Positions 28,815 to 37,134 of a DNA stretch of 64,000 bases are shown here, in pieces. This stretch comes from Candidatus Acidulodesulfobacterium ferriphilum. GTDB lineage: Bacteria > SZUA-79 > Acidulodesulfobacterales > Acidulodesulfobacteraceae. Positions within the stretch are counted from its first letter, which is position 1; every line of letters starts with the position of its first letter. The stretch spans positions 39,241 through 103,240 of the forward strand of contig SGBD01000005.1 of NCBI GenBank assembly GCA_004195035.1. Direction: 5' to 3'. Under the pieces are notes generated by a model. It made no database searches. It was not told the DNA's origin and saw nothing but the letters and a program-made list of their open reading frames with translations. Position numbers and translations under genes: made by a program.

Positions 28815-30041
28815 TTACCCTTTAATAGCTTTTCCAAGGTTAAATATAGGCAAATACATTGCAACAACGAGCGTTCCTACAACTATTCCGAGAAATATTA
28901 TTAATGCTGGTTCTAACATCTGGGTTAAATTGTTAACGGCATTATCAACCTCTTCATCGTAATAATCGGCAACTTTGGCAAGCATGGCGTCTAAGTTTCC
29001 GGTCTTTTCGCCGACCATAACCATTTGAATTACTAACGGAGGGAACAAATTGGTTTTATTTAAGGCTGCCGAAAGGGGAGAGCCTGCGGAAACATCCTGT
29101 TTGGTTTGCATAAGCGATTCTTCGATGATTTTATTTCCGCTTGTTTTGGAAACAATTTCTAATCCTGCCAGTATCGGAACGCCGCTTTCCACCATCGTGG
29201 AAAGGGTTCTTGCAAATCTTGCTATCGCGACCTTTTTGAGTAATACGCCGATGAGCGGTATCTTAAGGAAAAGACGATCTATATTTCTCCTTCCGCTTTC
29301 CTTTTTATGGTAAAACCTTAAGGCAAATATAAGCGCTCCAACGCCTATTATTATGTATAAAATATATGCCCTCATAAAGTCGCTGAATGCTATCACATCC
29401 CTTGTTAGCGCCGGAAGTTTGGCACCGACGCTGGCAAAAAGATTGGCAAATACGGGAATAACGAATGTCATGAGTATAATAATGACGGCTACCGCAACGC
29501 TTAATACGACTATAGGATAAATCATAGCCCCTTTTATTTTCCTTTTTAGCCTGAGTATCTTTTCGAAATATACCGATAATCTTTTAAAGACCCTGTCTAA
29601 AACGCCGCCCTTTTCACCCGCTTCAACAAGATTTACATATAAGTCGTTAAAAACCCGGGGAAATTTTCTAAGGCTATCCGATAAAGATGCGCCGTTCTCG
29701 ATACTTTCTTTTATCTTAAGCAGTATCCCTTTTAATTCTTTATTCTTTTGCTGTTCTATCATTATGGTTAAACCCTGAAGAATTGGAACGCCGGAGTCTA
29801 TCAGCGAGGAAAACTGCCTTGTAAAAACAATCAGGTTATTATCGCTGATTTTGGTTTTAGGACTGATTTCTTTTGTCCCTTGAAGGCTTAGAGTAAAAAA
29901 CTCATTCTTCTTTCCGATATTTATGGGGTAAATATCCATTTTCCTAAGTTCTTCAGCGACGAATCTCGGGTCTGAGGCGGTAATTTCCCCTTTTAAATAC
30001 TCCCCCGAACGCCGCTTGCCTTTCCATTGATAGATAGCCAT
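28815..30041 (-). CDS. pilC: Type IV pilus inner-membrane platform protein PilC
   Basis: A 408-residue type II secretion F-domain protein. Two GspF repeats are visible (FTRQFSSLIDSGVPILQGL and FARTLSTMVESGVPILAGL), each followed by membrane segments, and the C-terminus MLEPALIIFLGIVVGTLVVAMYLPIF is typical. ATG 30041 gives the family-like start MAIYQWKG and lies 13 bases after GGAAGG; the frame is open to an ATG at 30095 with no ribosome site. It anchors the PilB and PilT motor ATPases. Confidence 0.93.
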   Translation of the reverse strand: MAIYQWKGKRRSGEYLKGEITASDPRFVAEELRKMDIYPINIGKKNEFFTLSLQGTKEISPKTKISDNNLIVFTRQFSSLIDSGVPILQGLTIMIEQQKNKELKGILLKIKESIENGASLSDSLRKFPRVFNDLYVNLVEAGEKGGVLDRVFKRLSVYFEKILRLKRKIKGAMIYPIVVLSVAVAVIIILMTFVIPVFANLFASVGAKLPALTRDVIAFSDFMRAYILYIIIGVGALIFALRFYHKKESGRRNIDRLFLKIPLIGVLLKKVAIARFARTLSTMVESGVPILAGLEIVSKTSGNKIIEESLMQTKQDVSAGSPLSAALNKTNLFPPLVIQMVMVGEKTGNLDAMLAKVADYYDEEVDNAVNNLTQMLEPALIIFLGIVVGTLVVAMYLPIFNLGKAIKG

Positions 30042-30110
30042 TTTAAATACATTACCTTCCTTATCCCTGCCCTGATACATTGCAGAGATGACCATTGTAT
30101 TATTATATAT

Positions 30111-31349
30111 TTATAGTTTGCTAAAATCTATACCGGCAAACGGCTTATCTTTATTCATATTAATCCTGCCGCCTGTCGCTCCGGCGTCACCGCTCCTTTC
30201 AGTCCCCGCCTTCTCTGAGGCGCTCATGAATGATTCGCCTTTGGATATACCCATATTTGTCCCGTTAATACCTGTTTTTGATGTGAGTCCCGAAGTTATC
30301 GCCTGTTTTAACTCTTCTGTGTCAGATGACCTGTTATAGGCATCCTCTTCGCTTATAATCCTTTTATTTGCCAGCGAGGCTAACGCCTGATTCAGTGTCT
30401 GCATTCCATATTTTTCTTGCCCTAATTGAAGTTGAGAGTATATCTGATGAATTTTATTTTCCCTTATCAAATTTCTGATAGCCGCATTCGGTATCATTAA
30501 CTCTGCGGCCAAAACTCTTCCCACACTGTCAATTCTGGGAATAAGCGTTTGCGATAAAACTGCCACAAGCGAAAGCGAAAGCGACGATCTAACCTCGGGC
30601 TGCTGATTTGGGGGGAATATATCTATAACCCTGCTTATTGTTTGAACCGCAGAGTTTGTATGCAATGTTCCAAATGTAAGATGTCCCGTTTCGGCAATTG
30701 TAAGAGCTGCTTCCATTGTCTCCATATCCCTGATTTCCCCTACAAGAACAACATCGGGGTCTTCTCTTAATATATGTTTTAAAGCCTCGGCGAAACTACT
30801 CGAATCCTGGCCTATTTCTCTCTGGTTGACAAGGCATCCTTTGTGGGGAAAAACATATTCTATCGGGTCTTCGATTGTTATTATGTGCTCGTGCCTGCTC
30901 AGGTTTATCGCGTCTATCATAGCGGCAAGCGTGGTCGTCTTACCTGAACCGGTGGGACCGGTTACAAGCACGAGTCCTCTCGGCGCTCTAATAATTTCTT
31001 TAACCATGGGAGGAAGACCTAATGTATCCATAGTGGGAATTTCATGCGGTATAACCCTGAAAGCGCCTGCGATGGCGCCTCTGTCATAATATAAATTTCC
31101 CCTGAATCTCGAAACATCCTTCTGGCTAAATGAAAAATCCAGTTCATGCGTTTCTTCGAACTTTTTCTTCTGTGAATCCGTTATAACGCTATAACAGATA
31201 CCCTGGGTATCGGACGGGGTTAATATGGGGTAGTTCAACGGGACCAGCGACCCTCTCAGCCTGATTTGAGGAGGCGTTCCCGCAGCTATATGAAGGTCTG
31301 AAGCGCCTTGATCCACGGTTGTTTTTAATAAATCCGCAATGGACGGCAT
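30111..31349 (-). CDS. pilT: Type IV pilus retraction ATPase PilT
   Basis: A 412-residue secretion ATPase: N-terminal PAS-like domain with GASDLHIAAGTPPQIRLRG, Walker A TGPTGSGKTTT, Asp box EDPIEYVF, Walker B ILREDPDVVLVGEIRD, His box TGHLTFGTLHTNSA, and the PilT-specific AIRNLIRENKIHQI. It powers pilus retraction. The C-terminus carries about 60 extra Ser/Gly/Thr-rich residues beyond the usual about 345-350, probably disordered. Upstream, 197 bases separate it from pilB and hold a MITE copy, so it may have its own promoter. Confidence 0.95.
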   Translation of the reverse strand: MPSIADLLKTTVDQGASDLHIAAGTPPQIRLRGSLVPLNYPILTPSDTQGICYSVITDSQKKKFEETHELDFSFSQKDVSRFRGNLYYDRGAIAGAFRVIPHEIPTMDTLGLPPMVKEIIRAPRGLVLVTGPTGSGKTTTLAAMIDAINLSRHEHIITIEDPIEYVFPHKGCLVNQREIGQDSSSFAEALKHILREDPDVVLVGEIRDMETMEAALTIAETGHLTFGTLHTNSAVQTISRVIDIFPPNQQPEVRSSLSLSLVAVLSQTLIPRIDSVGRVLAAELMIPNAAIRNLIRENKIHQIYSQLQLGQEKYGMQTLNQALASLANKRIISEEDAYNRSSDTEELKQAITSGLTSKTGINGTNMGISKGESFMSASEKAGTERSGDAGATGGRINMNKDKPFAGIDFSKL

Positions 31350-31456
31350 ATGTTAACCTTTTTAATTAATATTTATTAAAGTATAAGTTAATAATTAAAT
31401 TATTATATAATGTATAATAACTATTTATATCAATTTATGTCAAGCCATTTATTCAT

Positions 31457-31539
31457 CCCAAAATTGCCGATAAAAATTTCTAATCCAGTATTGATAATAC
31501 TTTGAAGCAGTTTTAAGAGTTTCTATCTGCAATTTTGGG
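31457..31539. mobile_element. MITE-like element, short copy (C), between pilB and pilT
   Basis: An 83-bp element has near-perfect terminal inverted repeats of about 20 bases starting CCCAAAATTGC and ending GCAATTTTGGG. It is bounded by the 5-bp direct repeat TTCAT (31452-31456 and 31540-31544). Its termini match those of the 166-bp element at 57394-57559, but the central 27-bp inverted arms are missing apart from an AATCCAG remnant. No coding capacity. Confidence 0.75.
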
Positions 31540-31546
31540 TTCATCC

Positions 31547-33400
31547 TTATTCCAAATTCTCTCCTTCCATATATTGAATAATCTCCGAAAGCGATGTAGT
31601 TCCCTCCAAAAACTTTTCTTTTGCCGACTGCCGTAATGTCTTCATCCCCAATTTTATAGCAAGTTTATCTATTTCAAATTCGTTTGCATTTTCGTATATT
31701 AAATTTTTAATTTCATCCCGAACATTAAGGACTTCATAAATCGCTATTCTCCCTTTATATCCCGTTTTATTGCAAACGGAACACCCTTTTGCCGCATAAA
31801 AACGCTTGCCTTGGATTTCGCCGTCCGTAAACCCCAGCCCCTTTAAAACATTTACTTCGGGATAATAGGCCTCTTTACATTCGTTGCATAATTTTCTTAT
31901 AAGCCTTTGAGCGATTATAAGATTTAAACTGGAGGCAACCAAAAACGGTTCGACTTTCATATTTATAAGCCTCGATATCGTGGAAGACGCGTTATTCGTA
32001 TGAATAGTGGAAAGAACTAAATGACCTGTCAAGGCGGCTTTAATGGCAATCTCGGCTGTTTCCAAATCCCTGATTTCGCCGACCATAATTACATCCGGAT
32101 CCTGCCTTAAAAAAGACCTTAGAGCCTGAGCAAAGGTTAGACCTATTTCTTCGTTTACCTGAACCTGATTGATTCCCTGTATATTATATTCGACAGGGTC
32201 TTCCGCCGTTGAAATGTTGACATCTGGTTTATTCACATCCGACAGCGCACTGTAAAGGGTCGTCGTCTTACCCGAACCTGTCGGTCCCGTTACCAATATC
32301 ATACCGTAAGGTTTATGAATGGCAGTTTTAAAATCGGAAAGCTGCGATTCCGAAAAGCCCAGCTTTCTCATATCGAGTTGAAGGTTAGATTTATCGAGTA
32401 TCCTTATGACAATTTTTTCGCCAAATAGCGTCGGAAGACACGACACCCTCATATCAACCTCTTTACCGTCCATTTTAGCCTTTATACGGCCGTCCTGCGG
32501 CAGTCTTCTTTCCGCTATATCCATCTGGGACATGATCTTTAATCTTGAAATAATAGGATTTTTGAGCTGACCTGGAAGCTTCATCTGTTCAATTAACTTA
32601 CCGTCTATTCGATATCTGAATCTCACGACGGATTCGTACGGTTCTGCGTGAACATCGCTTGCGCCGGTTTTTACGGCATCAAAAAGAACCTTGTTGACAA
32701 ATTTAATAACGGGCTGATCCGAAGACGACCTCTGAAGTTCCGATATATCAAGCTCTTCGTTGATTTCCTCGATAGCTATCGAATTTAAATAATCTTTATT
32801 TTCCGTTAATATAGTAGATGCATTGTAATATTTCGATAACGCCTGTGCAATTTCGCTTTCGGAAGAAACAACGACCTCGACATTAAGACCCGTTAAAAAC
32901 TTTATATCGTCGAGCGCTCCTACCTTTGTAGGATCAGATACCGCAAGATACAGCGTATTCCCCTGTCTTTTAAAGGGAACAACCTGATACCTGACGGCTA
33001 AGTCAGGCGGAATAAGTTTTACGACGCTTTCGGGTATTTCCCCGTCAAGCAGGCTGACCGTTGCCGCGCCAAATTCTTTGGATAAGAAAGAAACCAGTTC
33101 GGAATCCTTCAGAAATCCCAGCTTTGTAAGCTGTCTGCCGATACTGCCCCCGACCCGCCTCTGTTCATCTAGAGCTTTGCTTAATTCATCCATAGTTATA
33201 ACTCCGTTTTTCACAAGAATCTCGCCCAGCTTCAGGTCCTGAACTTTTTCGCCTTTTGCAAGGCCCGAGCGTATCCTTTCCTGTATTAATAAAGCATTGG
33301 ATACATCATCCCTTTTTGCAATCCCCCGCTTTATTAAAATTTCGCCGATTTTATCGCCGGGATATTTGTTAAGCGGCATAAAGTCGTTATCCATACCCAA
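31547..33400 (-). CDS. pilB: Type IV pilus extension ATPase PilB
   Basis: A 617-residue GspE/PilB ATPase. The N-terminus has two MshEN-type segments (GEILIKRGIAKRDDVSNAL and GEILVKNGVITMDELSKAL), then SDVHAEPYESVVRFRYRIDG, Walker A TGPTGSGKTTT, Walker B FLRQDPDVIMVGEIRD and TGHLVLSTIHTN. The zinc-binding Cys motif is CNECKEAYY...GCSVCNKTGYKGR. It powers pilus assembly and heads the pilB-T-C-S-R run. A MITE copy lies three to ten bases beyond its stop. Confidence 0.95.
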   Translation of the reverse strand: MGMDNDFMPLNKYPGDKIGEILIKRGIAKRDDVSNALLIQERIRSGLAKGEKVQDLKLGEILVKNGVITMDELSKALDEQRRVGGSIGRQLTKLGFLKDSELVSFLSKEFGAATVSLLDGEIPESVVKLIPPDLAVRYQVVPFKRQGNTLYLAVSDPTKVGALDDIKFLTGLNVEVVVSSESEIAQALSKYYNASTILTENKDYLNSIAIEEINEELDISELQRSSSDQPVIKFVNKVLFDAVKTGASDVHAEPYESVVRFRYRIDGKLIEQMKLPGQLKNPIISRLKIMSQMDIAERRLPQDGRIKAKMDGKEVDMRVSCLPTLFGEKIVIRILDKSNLQLDMRKLGFSESQLSDFKTAIHKPYGMILVTGPTGSGKTTTLYSALSDVNKPDVNISTAEDPVEYNIQGINQVQVNEEIGLTFAQALRSFLRQDPDVIMVGEIRDLETAEIAIKAALTGHLVLSTIHTNNASSTISRLINMKVEPFLVASSLNLIIAQRLIRKLCNECKEAYYPEVNVLKGLGFTDGEIQGKRFYAAKGCSVCNKTGYKGRIAIYEVLNVRDEIKNLIYENANEFEIDKLAIKLGMKTLRQSAKEKFLEGTTSLSEIIQYMEGENLE

Positions 33401-33452
33401 ACCTTTTTTTAATTTAATTCGTCAATATTATTTTACCATATAAAAATAAATT

Positions 33453-34337
33453 TTATAACACGCTTTTAAGCGCGCTCAAATCAATCCTATGTCCCGTCCA
33501 TATATAAAAGCTTTCTATCGCCTGAAGAAGCAGCATGGATAAACCATTGGCAGATTTTACGGCCTTACCGCTTAAAAGCTCAAGAAACGCGGTTAAAGGC
33601 GGGTTATAGGAAATGTCCATAGCAAAAGATTTGCCGCTTAAAGCTTTTAAAGGAAGAGATTTAATTAATCCAAAACTGCCTTCCGACGGAGTTATAGTAT
33701 TAATAATAATATCACACTTTTCAAAACATTTATCATCCAAAATCCCCGTCAGGTTAAAACCTGAATAAAAAACTTCGGAATTTGACTTTAAAACGGCTTT
33801 CCATGAATTTGCTTCTTCGAAGAGTCTTTTTGCATTGCCTTCATTGCGGTTTATTATTAAAATCTCTTGCGCTCCCTCTTTTATTAACGAATATAAAACG
33901 GCTCTCGAAGCCCCGCCCGCACCCAAAATTACGGCATTTTTATTTTTCAATTCTATTCCGAATTCGTATCCGACACTTTTTGTAAAGCCGGTTGTATCGG
34001 TATTATAACCCCTGTAAAAACCGTCGCCCTCAAGATTAACGGTATTGACGGCCCCTATCAGTTCGGCTTCGCCGCTTAAACACTCTATATAATTTAATAC
34101 CTCTATTTTATAAGGCTGAGTAATATTGGCGCCTTTGAATTTAAGGCTTTTAAACCCGTTAAATGCGGCCCCGAAGGTTTTTGGAGAAATGTCAAAACTA
34201 CCGTAACAGATGTTCATATTTGAAAGTTTCGACATTTTGCTATGTATTAATGGAGAAAGGGAATATTTTATATTATAACCGAAAATACCTGTAAAAAGGG
34301 GGCGAACAAAAAGATTAAAATCTTTTTGTATTTCCAT
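33453..34337 (-). CDS. aroE: Shikimate dehydrogenase
   Basis: A 294-residue NADP-dependent enzyme of the aromatic pathway. SLSPLIHSKM near the N-terminus binds shikimate; the active-site Lys lies in GANITQPYK (Ile for the usual Val); AVNTV and the nucleotide-binding VILGAGGASRAVLYSL follow. It starts one base after the stop codon of the DUF4388 gene and is probably co-transcribed with it and pilB. Confidence 0.93.
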   Translation of the reverse strand: MEIQKDFNLFVRPLFTGIFGYNIKYSLSPLIHSKMSKLSNMNICYGSFDISPKTFGAAFNGFKSLKFKGANITQPYKIEVLNYIECLSGEAELIGAVNTVNLEGDGFYRGYNTDTTGFTKSVGYEFGIELKNKNAVILGAGGASRAVLYSLIKEGAQEILIINRNEGNAKRLFEEANSWKAVLKSNSEVFYSGFNLTGILDDKCFEKCDIIINTITPSEGSFGLIKSLPLKALSGKSFAMDISYNPPLTAFLELLSGKAVKSANGLSMLLLQAIESFYIWTGHRIDLSALKSVL

Positions 34338-34338
34338 A

Positions 34339-35286
34339 TCAAATACCCATTAACAACTGCTTCAAAAGATAATCAATCTTTGCGGCCTTTTTATCGTCTA
34401 TAAACATATAGACATACCTTTCGATTTCCTGCACGGCCTTCGCCAAAGATTCCTTATCCAGCTTTATATTATTAAAATTTACGGGTATTTTATCGGCCTT
34501 ATTGCCTAATTGTTCCTTTAATATTTTTTTTATGGAGCTAATAACATCGGTGTTTTTAACTCCTTCATTTTGAGGAGGCTCAAGCTCGATGTAACCGCTT
34601 TGCAACAGGTTATAAAGGGTTTTTAAAACAAAAAAATCATTTTCGACAGATAATGCAATAATCTGAATAATGCTTCTTTTCCCATCGACAAGGGAAAGTA
34701 TGTTCCAGAGGGCAGGGGTCAGTGAAAGCGGCCTTAAATTACCGCTTCTATTTGGCACAACGACAGGAATATAATTTTTAGACGGAATAACCTTTGTCAT
34801 CACTGCAAGTTCGTCCCTCCTTTTTTTGCAGGCGGTAAGGACAGGCAAAAAATTCATCGGGGAAGCAAAATTTATAACATCAGGCAAAGGCTTTTCGTCA
34901 AAAGCAAATTCTCCGTTGGTTAAAAACAGTATATAATTCAAGGTTTCCGATATGTAGTTAGAGGTAAATTCATGCTCTTTGCCTTCGGGTATTGCATCGG
35001 ATTTAAAAAAATATATATCGAAACCCGCGGTTGTCTTGTAATATGTTCTGTATTTTTCAAGCATTTGCAAATAATTCTGCTTATCGAGATTAAGCAGTTT
35101 CATGACCAATTTTTCCAGGATCAAGTTGTCGGAAATTGAAAGAAAATATAACATGCCGTCTTTTACAAAAAGCTTGGAAGCAAAATTTTCAAAGCGAAGG
35201 TTTAAAACCCCAGTTTTTTTGGAAATCTCTAAAAACCTTAAAACATCGAAGAGTTCAAGATTTGTTATATTTCCCTTTACATCCAT
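34339..35286 (-). CDS. DUF4388 domain protein (PatA-like N-terminal domain)
   Basis: A 315-residue cytoplasmic protein. The first about 100 residues fit DUF4388: GNITNLELFDVLRFLEISKKTGVLNL, followed by FVKDGMLYFLSIS. This domain occurs in predicted regulators of gliding/twitching motility and in PatA-like proteins. A middle winged-helix-like part (SLVDGKRSIIQIIALS) and a helical C-terminus follow. Its position next to the pilus genes suggests a link to surface motility, but this is inference; the remaining regions match nothing I recognise. Confidence 0.7.
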   Translation of the reverse strand: MDVKGNITNLELFDVLRFLEISKKTGVLNLRFENFASKLFVKDGMLYFLSISDNLILEKLVMKLLNLDKQNYLQMLEKYRTYYKTTAGFDIYFFKSDAIPEGKEHEFTSNYISETLNYILFLTNGEFAFDEKPLPDVINFASPMNFLPVLTACKKRRDELAVMTKVIPSKNYIPVVVPNRSGNLRPLSLTPALWNILSLVDGKRSIIQIIALSVENDFFVLKTLYNLLQSGYIELEPPQNEGVKNTDVISSIKKILKEQLGNKADKIPVNFNNIKLDKESLAKAVQEIERYVYMFIDDKKAAKIDYLLKQLLMGI

Positions 35287-35341
35287 AATAACCCGTCCTT
35301 ACCTTAAATGTTCTCTAAAGTTATAATAGTTAATGCCGCCT

Positions 35342-35677
35342 TTATTTATCTAACGCTAATTCTTTAATTAAATGATAAACAAATCTATTAACTACCGCCA
35401 CAAAAACAGAGCCGAAAAATAAAACTAAACCGATAAGAAAATAAGATAAATTTATGTTATTAAGGGAGGTAATAAAAAAGAACGCGCCCGCTTCCGCCAA
35501 AAAGAAAAAAAACATAAAGAACCACATTATCAGAAGCCATTTTCCTACAAATCCCCCGGGTATTTTGTTCTTTAAAGAGGCCGCTATAAGCATATTCGAG
35601 AACATTATTACAGCGCCAAGCAAAACGAATACATAAAAAAGATTTTTAAGGGTTATGAGAGAGCCAAGCGTTAGCAT
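35342..35677 (-). CDS. Small membrane protein, unknown
   Basis: A 111-residue protein with three strongly hydrophobic helices (about 12-33, 46-70, 76-100), a Lys-rich loop SLKNKIPGGFVGK and a charged C-terminus. I do not recognise a family. It is first in the minus-strand run toward DUF4388-aroE-pilB and is divergent from xseB, with 154 AT-rich bases between them that must hold promoters for both. Confidence 0.65.
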   Translation of the reverse strand: MLTLGSLITLKNLFYVFVLLGAVIMFSNMLIAASLKNKIPGGFVGKWLLIMWFFMFFFFLAEAGAFFFITSLNNINLSYFLIGLVLFFGSVFVAVVNRFVYHLIKELALDK

Positions 35678-35831
35678 TTTCGCCTCCTAAATTTATTTAA
35701 CCGTTTACTTACTTTACTTATTTAAAAAATTAATAATAATTTAATAATACAAAATAGATTTATTTTTTTCAATATCTTTTTTATTAAAAGTTATATTGAT
35801 AATTTTTGGCTTTTATTTTATAATTATTACT

Positions 35832-36134
35832 ATGGTAGAAAAAGATATAAATAGTTTAAATAATTTGACTTTCGAAGAAACCCTTAAAAAATTGGAGGGC
35901 AATGTTTCAAGTTTGGAAAGTGGCGATCTCGGCCTCGAAGAGGCGATTAAAGTCTATGAAGAAGGCATCAAATACTCTAATTACTTAATAAAAAAGCTTG
36001 AATCGGCGGAAAAGAAAGTTGAAGAACTGACTGCAAAAGATAACAATACGGGCGAACAGTCTTTAGACCGGAGAACCGCGGCTCGTGCTCCGCTCACCTC
36101 ATCCTTATCGACAAAACCCCTTGAAATCGACTAA
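35832..36134 (+). CDS. xseB: Exodeoxyribonuclease VII small subunit
   Basis: From ATG 35832 this is 100 residues with the XseB pattern LTFEETLKKLEGNVSSLESGDLGLEEAIKVYEEGIK. It partners XseA. The frame opens at 35796, but those 12 residues are hydrophobic and not family-like. A tail of about 25 residues (GEQSLDRRTAARAPLTSS...) extends past the usual 75-80-residue protein and is more GC-rich than its surroundings, as if acquired by a small insertion. xseB-ispA-dxs-tlyA is a common operon order. Confidence 0.9.
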   Translation: MVEKDINSLNNLTFEETLKKLEGNVSSLESGDLGLEEAIKVYEEGIKYSNYLIKKLESAEKKVEELTAKDNNTGEQSLDRRTAARAPLTSSLSTKPLEID

Positions 36135-36169
36135 ATAAGATAATTATATACGATTCATCAAAGAAAAAT

Positions 36170-37084
36170 ATGACCGACATAGAAAAATATATCGAGGAAA
36201 ATAAAAATTTAATTAACGACTTCCTAAAAACTCACTTCGGTAAAAAAGCATATAATAAAAAATTCCCCCACAATAAATTTTCGCTTAACGACGCAATGCT
36301 GTACACTTTAACTACGCCCGGAAAAAGAATTAGACCTATAATTCTTTTAATTACCGCGGAAAGCCTTGGTTTTTCGGACAAAAAAAGGCTTATCCCTTTT
36401 GCCTCGTCTCTCGAATTAATACACTCCTATTCCTTGATACACGACGATCTTCCCTCGATGGACAACGACAGTTTAAGGAGAGGAAAACCCGCAAACCATA
36501 TAGTATTCGGGGAAGCTTCGGCAATACTTGCGGGAGATGCCCTTCTTACCGAAGCATTCGTTATCCTTTCGGACAACGAATACGCCGAAGGATTTGATCC
36601 GAAAAAAATTATCGAAATAATACGGGAACTTTCTTATGCCTCAGGCGCCGGCGGCCTCGCGGGAGGGCAATTTCTCGATGTCAATTCATTTGGAGCATCT
36701 TTAGGTTTTGAAAACATTGAATACATAAATAAAAATAAAACGGCAAGCCTAATCGGGGCAGCTTGCGCAATGGGCGCAATTTTGGCAGGAGGCGATAACT
36801 TGATTGTCGATAATTTTAAAAAATTCGGCTCGTGTTTAGGTCTTGCCTTTCAAACTATCGACGATGTCCTCGGTATTACCGGAAATAAGGAAATTCTTGG
36901 AAAAACGACAGGTATAGATAAAACAAATAAGAAATTCACCGTCGTCGAAAATATAGGGCTCGAAAAAACCTATGAATTAATTAACGAATACAATGAAAAA
37001 GCGCTGTTTTACCTTAATAAAACGGGTGCTCAATCTGATGCTTTAATAGAATTTACATATCATCTCACAAATAGAATAAAATGA
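36170..37084 (+). CDS. ispA: Polyprenyl (farnesyl/geranylgeranyl) diphosphate synthase
   Basis: A 304-residue trans-isoprenyl synthase that condenses IPP with allylic diphosphates. GKRIRP is the IPP site; the first Asp-rich motif is DDLPSMD (in HDDLPSMDNDSLRRGKP) with the insertion typical of bacterial FPPS. The second Asp-rich motif reads DDVLG, with Gly in place of the last Asp. The ATG at 36170 lies 35 bases after xseB. The stop codon lies within a 14-base sequence repeated at the dxs start. Confidence 0.92.
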   Translation: MTDIEKYIEENKNLINDFLKTHFGKKAYNKKFPHNKFSLNDAMLYTLTTPGKRIRPIILLITAESLGFSDKKRLIPFASSLELIHSYSLIHDDLPSMDNDSLRRGKPANHIVFGEASAILAGDALLTEAFVILSDNEYAEGFDPKKIIEIIRELSYASGAGGLAGGQFLDVNSFGASLGFENIEYINKNKTASLIGAACAMGAILAGGDNLIVDNFKKFGSCLGLAFQTIDDVLGITGNKEILGKTTGIDKTNKKFTVVENIGLEKTYELINEYNEKALFYLNKTGAQSDALIEFTYHLTNRIK

Positions 37085-37134
37085 TTAGATTCTGCGCTTG
37101 CCAGGGAATGGCAATTAAATATAGAATAAAATGA
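37071..37134 (+). repeat. 14-bp direct repeat bracketing a 36-bp insert between ispA and dxs
   Basis: ATAGAATAAAATGA occurs at 37071-37084 and again at 37121-37134, exactly 50 bases apart. The first copy ends with the ispA stop (TGA) and the second contains the dxs start (ATG). The 36 bases between contain a small TGCCA/TGGCA hairpin. It looks as if an overlapping ATGA stop/start was duplicated. Confidence 0.7.
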
